64,000 nt of DNA, from assembly GCA_964030475.1 (NCBI GenBank), contig CAXIPT010000002.1, positions 20,326,902 to 20,390,901 of the forward strand, written 5' to 3'. Within the stretch, counting starts at the first letter, position 1; the number at the start of each line of letters is the position of its first letter. The notes beneath the pieces were generated by a model. The model was not told the origin of the DNA, did no database searches, and worked only from the letters and a program-made list of their open reading frames with translations. The translations under genes and the position numbers were made by a program. Source of the stretch: Tethya wilhelma. Its lineage: Eukaryota > Porifera > Demospongiae > Tethyida > Tethyidae. Shown piece after piece: positions 21,290 through 32,143 of this stretch.

Positions 21290-24200
21290 ATGTTCTACGG
21301 AGCGCTTGTTCTTGCAAAGAAAGGCCCCCTGGCCAAGGTGTGGTTGGCAGCACACTGGGACAAGAAGCTGACAAAAGCTCATGTCTTTGAGACCGATGTG
21401 GAATCCACTGTGGACGACATCATCTCACCTCAAGTGAAGATGGCCCTGAGGACATCGGGACACCTGTTGCTCGGTGTGGTGAGGATCTACTCTCGCAAAC
21501 AGAAGTACCTCATCCACGATCTCGGTGAGGCCTGTGCTAAGATCAAGATGGCCTTCAGGTGAGTAACTTGATATGGGGCATTTAAATAAATAAATTATGT
21601 GCTTATGATTACATTGCGGCGCCGTGTGTGTCTGTAGGCCTGGTAGTGTTGATTTGCCATCAGAGGGAAGAGTGGATAATCCTGATGCTATCACTCTACC
21701 AGAGATCTTTCATAACTTTGAGACTTCTGTAGTTGCTGATCTTGGGTAAGACAAAAATTTAATTCATGGTGCGAGCTTTAGCACTTGTCCACTATCATCA
21801 TCCTTTTTTTCCTTCTTCAGCTCTCTTGATCTGGATGCCGGAACATTCACAGTCAGTCCAAGTAAAGCAGCTGAGATCACCATTGCTGAAAACTTTACCA
21901 GTGGATCCAGAGGCCTAGGTATGTAATGGATTGCCATGGTCTTGATTCTCTTGCATGGATGTATTTAATTTGTACAATGTCATATTATGTATAGGTCGTG
22001 ATATGTTTGATGGACTGTACATGTTTAATGGGTTGTTGGAAGAAGAACTTGGAGGATCAATGGAGGACATTGAAGTGCAGAGAAACACTCGCAGCATTGG
22101 CTTTGGAGATGACAAAGACATGTATACCACTGATGAAAACGACATGCAGGTCAGTTGGTTGGGCTACATACAGCTGTCTCTGACACCATGTGTACATCGG
22201 GACACCTGTTGCTCGGTGTGGTGAGGATCTACTCTCGCAAACAGAAGTACCTCATCCACGATCTCGGTGAGGCCTGTGCTAAGATCAAGATGGCCTTCAG
22301 GTGAGTAACTTGATATGGGGCATTTAAATAAATAAATTATGTGCTTATGATTACATTGCGGCGCCGTGTGTGTCTGTAGGCCTGGTAGTGTTGATTTGCC
22401 ATCAGAGGGAAGAGTGGATAATCCTGATGCTATCACTCTACCAGAGATCTTTCATAACTTTGAGACTTCTGTAGTTGCTGATCTTGGGTAAGACAAAAAT
22501 TTAATTCATGGTGCGAGCTTTAGCACTTGTCCACTATCATCATCCTTTTTTTCCTTCTTCAGCTCTCTTGATCTGGATGCCGGAACATTCACAGTCAGTC
22601 CAAGTAAAGCAGCTGAGATCACCATTGCTGAAAACTTTACCAGTGGATCCAGAGGCCTAGGTATGTAATGGATTGCCATGGTCTTGATTCTCTTGCATGG
22701 ATGTATTTAATTTGTACAATGTCATATTATGTATAGGTCGTGATATGTTTGATGGACTGTACATGTTTAATGGGTTGTTGGAAGAAGAACTTGGAGGATC
22801 AATGGAGGACATTGAAGTGCAGAGAAACACTCGCAGCATTGGCTTTGGAGATGACAAAGACATGTATACCACTGATGAAAACGACATGCAGGTCAGTTGG
22901 TTGGGCTACATACAGCTGTCTCTGACACCATGTGTATTAGAAATTGCATAGATAATAGCTATATAATTATGTGTTTGTTATACAGGTCAGCAATGTGGCT
23001 AATCATACAACACTACCTGTGCTCGATGGTGGTAAGAAAGGAGCTGTAGAATTCACACTGGAGGACCGGCCATTTGATGCCATTAATGATTTCGGTGAAG
23101 GACCTGATTTTCTGGACGGGTTTGGAGCTGGAGATGAAGGGATGGTTGATCTTGGAGACCTACCAGGAGTCTCTGATATCAACCTGGAAGAGGAACCACT
23201 CACTGATAAAGGTTTATTAGTGTTTCTTTTTAATAGTAAATAGCTATTCTATAGGAATTGAATAGAAATATATTTCTCTCTTACAGATGCTGACAAGGAA
23301 ACACTGATGGATGTGGACCAAGATGGCCAACAAGTTGATGCCCAACAACATTCACCACCTCCTCCAGCTGCTGAAGGTACACAATTAATGCACATTTGTA
23401 TTTAAATTCATCATGATACTAGCTCACACCATACTCTCTTGTCTATAGATATATCTTTAGCATATGGTGATGCCACTCTTGTTGAGGGCGAGACTAATAA
23501 TATTGCTGCTATCACTGTGCAGCAAGAGGACGAATACGAGTTCGTTCTTGAGCCTGTCAATGTGACTGGAATGGAAGAAAAGTCTAAGACCAAGAGAAAA
23601 CGAAGACTGCTTGTAGACAAAGAAAAAGATATCAGTGGACTGCAAATCCGCTCTCTGTTTGAGGATTTTGAAGATCTTCTCCGGCCAAAGTGTTTCCCTC
23701 CTCCCACTAAGAAGGCATTTCTCTGGAAACAAAAGACTAGCTGTGAGCAATTGTTCAGCAATCCTACAACTCCTCTTTGTCCTGAACTCTCAAACCTTAT
23801 CAAGAGAAACTACACCACCAGTATTCCAGGAGAGCCAGACACAGACAATCTAGAGTTGAATCGAGCTGGTGAAGTAGAGGGTGCTACTGATCTGACTGTT
23901 CGTGAGACTATGTTCCCTGAGGAGGAAATCACTGATGATGGCCTCCCTACCACTGTTAGTGATAGGGAGGATGGAATGATGGGGGGAGAGTTTGATTTGG
24001 ATTTGGGTGGAGGAGACATGAGATCATTTGCAATTGACCATGAGCTGGAGGGAGATGTCAGGCAGGAGAATGTTTCAAGAGCCATACCAGACATGCCTGA
24101 GCTCAACATTGATGATCTGTCACAGGGTCAATCCACTGAGGAGCAACAGAGTGAAGAGCTCTCAGAAGAATTTGAACGATGTCGCTGGAACAAATGCACA

Positions 24201-24407
24201 CAGAAAGTGATTCGTGTGCTAGATCGTGATCTTTCTAACAAAGATTGTGTCGACTTTTCATCTCTCACTCAGAAGTGTACACGCAAACAAGCTGCCTCTA
24301 GATTCTACACATGCCTGCTCCTGGCCAAAGAGGGGATGGTGGATGTGGAGCAGAGTGAACCATACGGAGAGATAGTCATTCATAAAGGTCCTAAATTTGC
24401 ACAATAG
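21290..24407 (+). CDS. RAD21: RAD21 cohesin subunit, paralogue A
   Basis: Kleisin of cohesin. Exons: 21290-21558, 21638-21745, 21821-21918, 21995-22149, 22986-23211, 23287-23376, 23449-24407; 634 residues. The N-terminus [20 protein letters not shown] and [18 protein letters not shown] is the Rad21/Rec8 SMC3-binding domain. The middle has [20 protein letters not shown] and [10 protein letters not shown], matching RAD21 FALEPIDITVKE and PPTKKLMMWK. The C-terminal winged helix ([19 protein letters not shown]) binds SMC1. EVQR in IEVQRNTRS fits the ExxR separase consensus but is unproven. The stretch carrying exons 1(end)-4 is tandemly duplicated (21452-22936). Copied exons 2-4 cannot be inserted in frame after exon 4, so a normal protein must use one set only. 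Confidence 0.95.
21452..22936 (+). repeat. 742-bp exact tandem duplication inside RAD21-A
   Basis: Unit 1 spans 21452-22193 and unit 2 spans 22194-22935, with a one-base overlap at the junction (ACATCGGG follows ATGTGT). The copies look identical in exons and introns. Either a very recent duplication or an assembly artefact. Confidence 0.92.
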
Positions 24408-24574
24408 TTTCTGTTTTATAACTAAGAAATTGAAGAACACAAAGCAAGAAGTTTCTGTACATGATCTCATACATTTCTAGTCATCTCTACACTCATATAT
24501 GTACTTTTTCAGCTTTGCATTATGTTTATTGTTGCTGCAGTGTTGCATCAAACCATGCGCCAACATTAGAATTC

Positions 24575-24949
24575 GCGCGGGAAATTGTGGGACTGTACTG
24601 AGCATGCGCACATAATTTTGAATTCTTCAGCACACGATATCTAAAAAATGGCGGCCAGTTACCAATGTCACAGCATTTGATTTTCCCAAGACTCAAAAAG
24701 ATTCATATCTAGCTGAACTAGTAGAGAATCGTGAAGAAAAAATTAGGGATATAGAAACGGAAAGACTTGTAAGTTGGTTATGATAGGGAACTAGAGCGTT
24801 TTATGAACTCGTTTTGTTTGTGGGTATTCATATCAACACCTAAGGGAAATGGGCGCCAAGGGCAAAGGCGTGTTTTTGCTTGCCCGGGCTGACCTGGTGG
24901 ATGGCAATCTTGTCTTTACAGTTGCAGATTTTTATGCCAAGATCCAGAA
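24575..24949 (+). other. RAD21-B upstream region with NRF1-like site and a frameshifted exon-like block
   Basis: The region holds GGGACTGTACTGAGCATGCGCACA near 24590, shared with the RAD21-A promoter. It then has ATGGCGGCC in good context at 24647, in a frame that stops after 10 codons. In the +1 frame the same stretch reads VTNVTAFDFPKTQKDSYLAE followed by LVENREEKIRDIETERL up to a GTAAGT donor near 24772. It looks like a real first exon of an unrecognised coiled-coil protein, either frameshifted or fused upstream of RAD21-B. I cannot name the family. Confidence 0.4.
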
Positions 24950-27900
24950 ATGTTCTACGGAGCGTTTGTCCTTGCAAAGAAAGGCCCCCTGGCCAAGGTG
25001 TGGTTGGCAGCACACTGGGACAAGAAGCTGACAAAAGCTCATGTCTTTGAGACCGATGTGGAGTCCACTGTGGACGACATCATCTCACCTCAAGTGAAGA
25101 TGGCCCTGAGGACATCGGGACACCTGTTGCTCGGTGTGGTGAGGATCTACTCTCGCAAACAGAAGTACCTCATCCACGATCTCGGTGAGGCCTGTGCTAA
25201 GATCAAGATGGCCTTCAGGTGAGACACCCACAGTACATGTTAATATGTGCTTATTTTCATTACACCCACAATACGTTATAGTTATAGCATGGGCCTCTGT
25301 GCTGTATTGGCCCACCCTGGGCCAATACAGCACTGGGCCCATGCTATAACTGACTTATTGTATATCACTGTTAATGAATAGATAAACTGTACAAACAGTA
25401 TACCCAAACAGAGTACAGTACTTGTAAGGCTTTCTGTATGTGAGAATACAGGTACCTCTGTCTCCTAGGAGATATACAATAAATGTTAATATTATGTGCT
25501 TATTTTCATTACACCCACAGTACATGTTAATTATGTGCTTATTTTCATTACACCTACAGTAAGTGTTAATATGTGCCTATTTTCATTACATAATACTGCT
25601 TCCTGCCATGTGTGTCTGTAGGCCTGGTATTGTTGATCTGCCATCAGAGGGAGGAGTGGACAACCCTGATGCCATCACTCTACCGGAGATCTTTCACGAC
25701 TTTGAGACTGCTGTTGCTGATCTCGGGTAAGAATCTCATAATAAATTATGGTAAGATTTGTTTGACTCTTTTCCATCATTCTCAGCTCCCTTGAGCTGGA
25801 TGCCCAGTTCACCATCAACCCAAGCAGAGCAGCTGAAATCACCATTGCTGAGAACTTTACCAGTGGAGGTGAGTATAGATGTTGGGAATTTTCTCCATTC
25901 TTGGGTCATAAGTTGAATGGAGGATCAACAAAATGATTGCAGAGTATAATCTGTACTATGTATATTCTATAACTTTGTTGTGTGTGTGTGTGTGTGTGTG
26001 TTTAGGTGGCGATATATTTGGTGGAGAGTTTGGTGAGTTTGATTTTGGAGGGGGTGGGGAGTTTGGAGGAGCAATGGAGGACATTGAAATACCGAGAAAC
26101 ACTCGCAGCATGGGTTTTGGAGATGACAAAGACATTACGGACGAAAACAACATGCAGGTCAGTGGTTGGGCTGTCTCTGAAACCATGGTAGTAATGTATA
26201 TTTATTATGTCAGCCAAAATACGTTTGGATGTTGATAGTTTGTGCTCTCATGACAACCAGGAAGTTTTTGAAATTTTGTACGTAAAATAAAATTACTGAA
26301 GAAGTCTGATCAACTTCTAACCTAACTCCTGCAAAATGGCTACTGGAGCACATTTGATACTGAGAAAGAACCATTCAAACCTTTTATACCTGTGCATAGC
26401 TCTTATGTACACATGCTTCCTGATTATAAGGTTACAGCCTTTGGGTATACAGCAACATGTGTTGTGAACAGCATGAGGTGCTCTTCTAGTCCTAGACCCA
26501 CCCCTTTTACTAGTGAAAAATGGGTAGGAAAATGTCAGAAAAGGTAGGAGTCTGGGACTAGACTATATGAGGTGTATGCACTATATAGTACACAATGTTA
26601 CAGGTGTGCACATTGTTTGGTTGCTATGGAATTCTGCATGTAACAAATAATGAGAGCTTCTATTCCTACCAATTCACTGTGTTCAATTTTGTTTGTGTGC
26701 AGGTCAGTGATGCAACTAATGGTACGACACTACTCGATGGTGCTAGGAAAGGAGCTGGAGATTTCACACTAGAGGATCGACAGCTCGATGCCATCCATGA
26801 TTTTGGCGGAGGAGGTGATTTTCTAGACGGGTTTGGAGCTGGAGATGAAGGGATGGTTGATCTGGGAGACCTACCAGGAGTCTCTGATATCAACCTGGAA
26901 GAGGAACCACTCACTGACAAAGGTGAATGGATATTTGTGTTTCCTTTTTAGAACATTAAATTGGCAGAAATTGAAAGAAGATTAACTTCTTTCTCTTTTA
27001 CAATAGATGCTGACAAAGAAACACCGATGGATGTAGACCAAGAGGGCCAACAGGCCACTAGTGATGTCCAACAAACAACACCTCCTCCTCCTCCCGCTGA
27101 AGGTAAGAGAACACACAACACACATTTGTACACTACTCTTATCTTATATCTTACAATTTAGATGGTGATGCCACTCTTGTTGAGGGAGAGGCTGCTACTG
27201 CTGCCACCACTGTGCAGCAAGAGGATGAAGATGGGTTTGTTCTTGAGCCTGTCGATGTGACTGGAATGGAAGAAAAGAAGACCAAGAGAAAACGAAGGCT
27301 GGTTGTAGACAGTGACAAAGAATTCAGTGGACTGCAAATCCGTTCTCAATTTGAGGATTTCAAGGATCTCCTCCAGCCAAAGTGTTTCCCTCCCCCCACT
27401 AAGAAGGCATTGCTCTGGAAGGAAATGGCAGGCTGTGAGCAATTGTTCAGTAATCCTACAACTCCTCTCTTTGTCCCTGAACTCTCGAACCTGATCAAGA
27501 GAAACTACACCACCAGTATTCCAGGAGAGCCAGACGCAAGTAAGATCATCGATCTAGAGCTGGACAAACTCGACACTAGCAAAGACGTTACTCAAGACAC
27601 TACAGTGGGCGGAGAAAAGAATCGGGCTGGTCCAGAAGAAGGTGCTACTGATCTGACTGTCGGCGAGACTACGGTCCCCGAGGGGGAAATCACCGATGGT
27701 GGCCCCCCTACCACTATTGGCGAAGGGGAGCCTGGAATGATGATGGGGGGAGAGTTTGATTTGGATTTGGGTGGAGGAGACATGAGACCATTTGACCTCG
27801 AGGGAGAGGGTCCTGTCAACGGGGAACAGGAGGATGGTGTCTCAAGAGTCATACCAGACATGCCTGAGATGGATGATGTGTCAGGGGGGCAGTCCACTGA

Positions 27901-28174
27901 GGAGCAACAGAGCAATGAGCTCTCGGAGGAATTCGAGCAACGCCGCTGGACCAAACGTACGCAGCAAGTGCTTCGGGTGTTAGATCGCAACCTCTCGAAC
28001 AAAGATCATGTTGACTTTTCATCTCTCACTCAGAAGTGTACACGCAAACAAGCCGCCTCTAGATTCTACACATGCCTGCTCCTGGCCAAAGAGGGGATGG
28101 TGGATGTGGAGCAGAGTGAACCATATGCAGAGATAGTCATTCATAAAGGACCCAAGTTTGCAGAGGTCATGTAG
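24950..28174 (+). CDS. RAD21: RAD21 cohesin subunit, paralogue B
   Basis: Tandem paralogue of RAD21-A with the same exon structure: 24950-25218, 25622-25726, 25786-25868, 26006-26157, 26703-26922, 27007-27102, 27162-28174; 645 residues. The first 89 residues are almost identical to A ([20 protein letters not shown]). The acidic linker and the region before the winged helix have diverged. The C-terminal [19 protein letters not shown] block is identical. Exon 4 is Gly-rich ([21 protein letters not shown]). EIPR in IEIPRNTRS fits the ExxR separase pattern. High identity in exon 1 and the last exon, with unrelated introns 1 and 4, suggests gene conversion or purifying selection after an older duplication. 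A mitotic/meiotic split is possible but unsupported. Confidence 0.95.
25281..25350. repeat. Hairpin, about 33-bp arms, RAD21-B intron 1
   Basis: 25281-25314 (GTTATAGCATGGGCC...) is complementary to 25317-25350 (...GGGCCCATGCTATAAC) with very few mismatches and almost no loop. The rest of the intron has repeated TGTTAATATGTGCTTATTTTC blocks at 25239, 25486, 25525 and 25565. Confidence 0.8.
26481..26568. repeat. Imperfect inverted repeat, TCTAGTCC ends, RAD21-B intron 4
   Basis: TCTAGTCCTAGACCCACCCC on the left pairs with GTCTGGGACTAGA on the right, enclosing a palindromic ACTAGTGAAA. Resembles a short MITE remnant. Confidence 0.55.
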
Positions 28175-28488
28175 CTAGCTAGATCATGTCACTAACCATC
28201 TTGTACCAAAGTTTTAAAGTCTATTTGTTTTTCCGTTCCTTCTTGTACGAGTTAGAACTATATATCTTGCCTACATCCAATATCCTTTTTTTGGATGTTA
28301 TTATTGCATACTATAAATTTTTACTTTACTATATAGCATTCACATGTAAGGTGGGCTCTAATTAGAATGAACTAAGATCCATAATTGCATGGGCCATGTT
28401 TTGATATTTCACAAGAAGCACAATATATGTTATGATAGTACACTAAGGATACCAGATGCTACAGCTACATATTGTCTAGTGAGCTCTG

Positions 28489-30507
28489 CTACAAGTCTCC
28501 TCTACCCATAGCGTCTGCATAGGTGTTCTGATCCTTGGGTGCTGGCTGAATCTTGATCATGTCATCAATCCTCAGGATGGTGATGGCTGCTTCTGTGGCA
28601 AACTTTAAGCTCTTCAGTTTGCTCACAGCTGGTTCAAACACCCCAGCTTCCTTGTTGTCCCTCACAACACCATTGATGAGATCAAGACCATACCTGTATG
28701 AAAGAAATGAGTAGTCATATGCCTAGCTAGTCTCACTAGACAGACAGATCCCAGAGACTAATGCTTAGCTGTCTTGCTTCAATAGCCTTGAAGTTTAATA
28801 GGGAGGACACTGATTCCTCAAGTGCAGTTACAAATTACACTGATGAATGAACATGACTCACCACTTGAGTCCCTCTCTCTCTGACATGGTCTGGGAGGCA
28901 TTGTGAAAGGCTCTCAGTTTGGCCACGAGGTCAGAGGAGTCCAGTGCAGCATTCACAGAGAGGGTCTTGGGAATCACTAGCAGAGAGCTGGCAAACTCAG
29001 CAATAGCCAGTTGCTCTCTCGACGTCTGTGAACAAGGAGACAAAAATGGCATAAAATTGAAATCAGTACTACAGTGATAATATTTCACGCACAATTGATG
29101 TGGCAAAGTTTTCCAAGTAGATAGAGAGGGCGGTCTCCACAGCGCCCCCTCCGGGCACCACCTGGTTGGACTCCAGCACTCTCTTCACAACACACAGGGC
29201 ATCGTGCAACGTACGCTCCATCTCGTCCACCATGAAGTCATTGGCTCCTCGCAGGATGATGGAGGCGGCACTACGAGCACTGGGACTGAGTGTATGGGGA
29301 TTGGAAGGTTTGAGAATGAAGAATGGGAATGGAAATGATATTGAAGCTAAGCAAGCAAAAAAAAAAAAATATGAGTGACTAATTTGAATGAAACCTCATA
29401 GTTGATGGAGTTGTGTCCACACACGCATTCAGAGTGGTGCATGGTTGTTTAATCACTGGTCTCATAATTCCTACATCCAGTGTGTGTCTCATTAGTAAGC
29501 ACATGATACCACTCACCCTTTGATCATGACCAGCTCATCATCACACACCCTCTCCTGCACCACTGTTTCAGCTGAGCCCAACATGCTCGCATCAAAGCTC
29601 TCTTCTCCTTCAAGGTTAGCCAAAGACACAACCAGAGAGCCTAGAAACAGAGAGACAGAGAAAGATCAAACACTTCACAATATGAGGCAGATGAGAAGTA
29701 TGGTTTGTACCTCCAGTTGCTCGTGCTATCCGTTTAAGATCTTCCTTCTTGCATCTTCGAATGGCCATTGCTTTAGCTTCGACAAAATACTTGAGACAGA
29801 GATCATCAATTCCACCCGTCGTTAGAATGACATTGGCACCAGAGGAGAGGATCTTCTCGATACGCTCCTTGGTGATGTCAGACTCTCTGAGTGTGGATAG
29901 TCATGCATACAAGACAGTCAATGTTTGATCCTTTGATTCACGAAGAAATGAATGAACAAATTGCTACAAACAGTAGCATCTGAGAACCTCATAGTTGATG
30001 GAGTTGTGTCCACATATATAATATTATAAATTATTCAGAGTGGTGCATGGTTGTTTAATCATTGGTCTCAGATACAGGCAACTCACTCACTACAACTAAT
30101 TATCAGACACACCTTTGTCTAATAGCTTCCAGCTTCTCAGGGTCGTCAATGACAACAGACACGCCCAGGTGCATCTTGGACTTTTGCAGACTGAAATCCA
30201 AACAGGCAATCTTTGCTTTACTTATCTCCTTTGGCATGGCTGAGAGGAGAGAATACAACACACCAGTGCTACTATGTGCACATACAGTCAGCCAGCTAGT
30301 TAGCTAGATACCTTGTGAAGCAACAGTGCAGTTCAGGGCATAGCCATTGACCAGGACACTCTCCTTCGTACTTCTACCGTGAGCCTTGAGGATGTTGACA
30401 GCATTGATAGGGTACTTTGTCTCTCCCTTGGAGTTGGTTCTCTTGACGGCCATGGCAGCTTCTACCACCATATTGGCAAAGAAATCTGACTCACTGTGTG
30501 TGTGTGT

Positions 30508-30593
<86 letters not shown>

Positions 30594-31882
30594 NNNNGTG
30601 TGTGTGTGTGTGTGTGTGTAGCCTAAGTATGGGGTACTAGATACAATCATACTGTTATTGTCACACACTAATAGTTAGTATGGACAATCTCAGAAAATAT
30701 TGATCACACATTTCTCAATCACATTAGTTCAGCAGCAGAACTGGCTTATGTGTGTTACTCTCATCATGGATTGCCAACTGTATGTAGCATGTGTGCATGT
30801 CAAATCATAAATTTTACATGCTGTTCTCTTACGGTCCAAGAATCTTTGATGACATGGACGTCTTGGCTGCTTTGACGATGCAGTCCTTTCCCAAATCATC
30901 TACCTTCACTGCCATGTGTTCCTGGATGTACTTACAGGCCTCTCTGGACAACAACAGACAAACACAGGGAAAGAGAAACATGTAAAATAAAATTACAAAA
31001 AGTAATCTTCCACTCACTTGCAGGCCAGTCTGTAGCCTGAAATAATTGAAGTTGGATGAATCTTGTACTTGACCAGCTCCTCTGCATGCTTCAGGAGTTC
31101 AGCCGCTACAATTACCTGAAAGAAACCATTGAATAAAACAATCTCTAAAGCAAGCAAATGTGCCAAAATTAAGATATGCCATAGCTCTGTGTCTCTTACC
31201 ACACTGGTTGTCCCATCTCCCACCTCCTGGTCCTGCAGGTCGGCCAGCTCAACCAACACCTTAGCAGCTGGGTGTTCAACTTCAAGTAGCTTCAAAATGG
31301 TGGCTCCATCATTAGTGACAGTCACATCCTACGCAAGACAGTTAGGATGGACTAATTACTATGGCAAAAAACACTTAATCCAAGACCACATTGATTAATA
31401 TTGTACACTGTAGCTTTTTCTTAATTGCACAACTTTTGATCGACAGTGTACAAACAACAGGATGAAACAAATTGATCTCAGAAGATTTATACACACTGTT
31501 TCAATCAACCTTATATTCAGCAGCAGAACTGGCGTTTGTGTGTGAATCTCATCAGCGATCAATGCTTGGACTACTATTAAAGCAAATCTAACAACTTACT
31601 CCAACATCATCAACAAGCATCTTATCCAGTCCCACTGGTCCAAGTGAGGTCTTCACAATGTTGGCAATAGATACAGCAGCCATTACTGTGGATGAACAGG
31701 GTGTGGTGGACACATGTGCAAATTTATATGAAAGAAAACAAAGATATGATCCTTATCTAGATTAGGTCAAAACAAAAAAGTAATAGATCAAAACATTATC
31801 ATTTTTACTGACCATTTTGGCTACGAATGCTCTCGCCAGTAGTTCTCTCTCCAGCAACACTCAGCTGAGCTGTTGTAGACAT
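28489..31882 (-). CDS. TCP1: TCP1 / CCT1, chaperonin TRiC alpha subunit
   Basis: Subunit alpha of the cytosolic chaperonin that folds actin, tubulin and other proteins with ATP. Twelve exons, all phases consistent: 31882-31813, 31685-31600, 31328-31200, 31115-31018, 30943-30833, 30493-30312, 30239-30113, 29886-29711, 29640-29517, 29285-29093, 29025-28862, 28693-28489; 554 residues against 556 in human. ATP-site motifs include [44 protein letters not shown] and [27 protein letters not shown] and [17 protein letters not shown] distinguish alpha from other CCT subunits. It lacks the vertebrate basic tail and ends MGRGDL. An N cluster (30594-30597) lies in a (GT)n tract inside one intron, and the exon start at 30493 uses a CACACAG acceptor from that tract. 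Confidence 0.97.
29392..29463 (-). repeat. Intronic conserved block, copy 1 (TCP1)
   Basis: Two near-identical blocks (CAACCATGCACCACTCTGAA and GTGGACACAACTCCATCAAC on the sense strand) separated by a short variable centre. A second copy is in another TCP1 intron at 29985-30070. A structured intronic RNA or a repeat; see findings. Confidence 0.6.
29985..30070 (-). repeat. Intronic conserved block, copy 2 (TCP1)
   Basis: Same conserved flanking blocks as 29392-29463. The centre is replaced by a longer AT-rich self-complementary stretch. Confidence 0.6.
30495..30620. repeat. (GT)n tract with N cluster (30594-30597)
   Basis: Long GT run in a TCP1 intron. On the sense strand it reads (CA)n ending CACACAG and forms the acceptor of the exon starting at 30493. 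The N cluster marks unresolved repeat length. Confidence 0.9.
30681..30775 (-). ncRNA. Candidate intronic C/D-box snoRNA, copy 1
   Basis: Read on the TCP1 sense strand inside the intron 30494-30832. Box C AUGAUGA (30767-30761), guide GCCAGUUCUGCUG, box D' CUGA, a C'-like UGAUUGA/UGAUCA region, box D CUGA (30693-30690). The boxes are closed by a terminal stem GGCAAUC / GAUUGUCC. The guide is complementary to the conserved large-subunit rRNA segment AGCAGAACUGGC, so 2'-O-methylation there is predicted. Intronic hosting in a highly expressed gene fits the class. Confidence 0.75.
31471..31563 (-). ncRNA. Candidate intronic C/D-box snoRNA, copy 2
   Basis: Sense strand, intron 31329-31599 of TCP1. 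Terminal stem AUUGAUC / GAUCAAU is a perfect 7-bp match. Box C is UGAUGA (preceded by C instead of A/G), followed by guide CGCCAGUUCUGCUG, D' CUGA, a C'-like UUGAUUGA and box D CUGA (31481-31478). It shares the guide and D' with copy 1 but little else, so it is a paralogous snoRNA with the same predicted rRNA target (CGCCAGUUCUGCU pairs with AGCAGAACUGGCG). Confidence 0.75.
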
Positions 31883-32143
31883 GGCTGAAGACTTCTTACT
31901 TCCACGTGGTCGAGAAAATGATCACGTGAGCTCACACGAACGGGGATTTTCCCCGGTGGGCTGCGCTGGAAATGTCACACTACTGACTTTAGAGGTGTGG
32001 TTCAAATCAGTGTGTGTGTGTGTGTGTGTGTGGACAGGTGTTGCGCCTGCAGTTTGCGAGAGTACTCTCAGTTTGTCTTTGTTGTCGTTTGTTTATCATT
32101 ACTTTCAAGTTTTGAGAGGCGATAAGCGAGAGAAGTAAGAACC
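31883..32143. promoter_or_regulatory. Divergent promoter, TCP1 / receptor gene
   Basis: A 261-bp gap between divergent starts, with CCACGTGG near 31903 and TCACGTGAG near 31922 (two E-box/CACGTG cores) and a (GT)n tract near 32008-32032. Function inferred from position. Confidence 0.45.

Noticed and set aside
22203..22300. A third RAD21 gene start inside the duplication
   Set aside because: It is only the copied end of exon 1 with no ATG or acceptor; explained by the 742-bp tandem duplication.
29392..30070. C/D-box snoRNA call for the second TCP1 intronic pair
   Set aside because: A degenerate box C (RUGAUUA) and CUGA exist but are only about 17 nt apart and lack a terminal stem; left as an unclassified repeated block.
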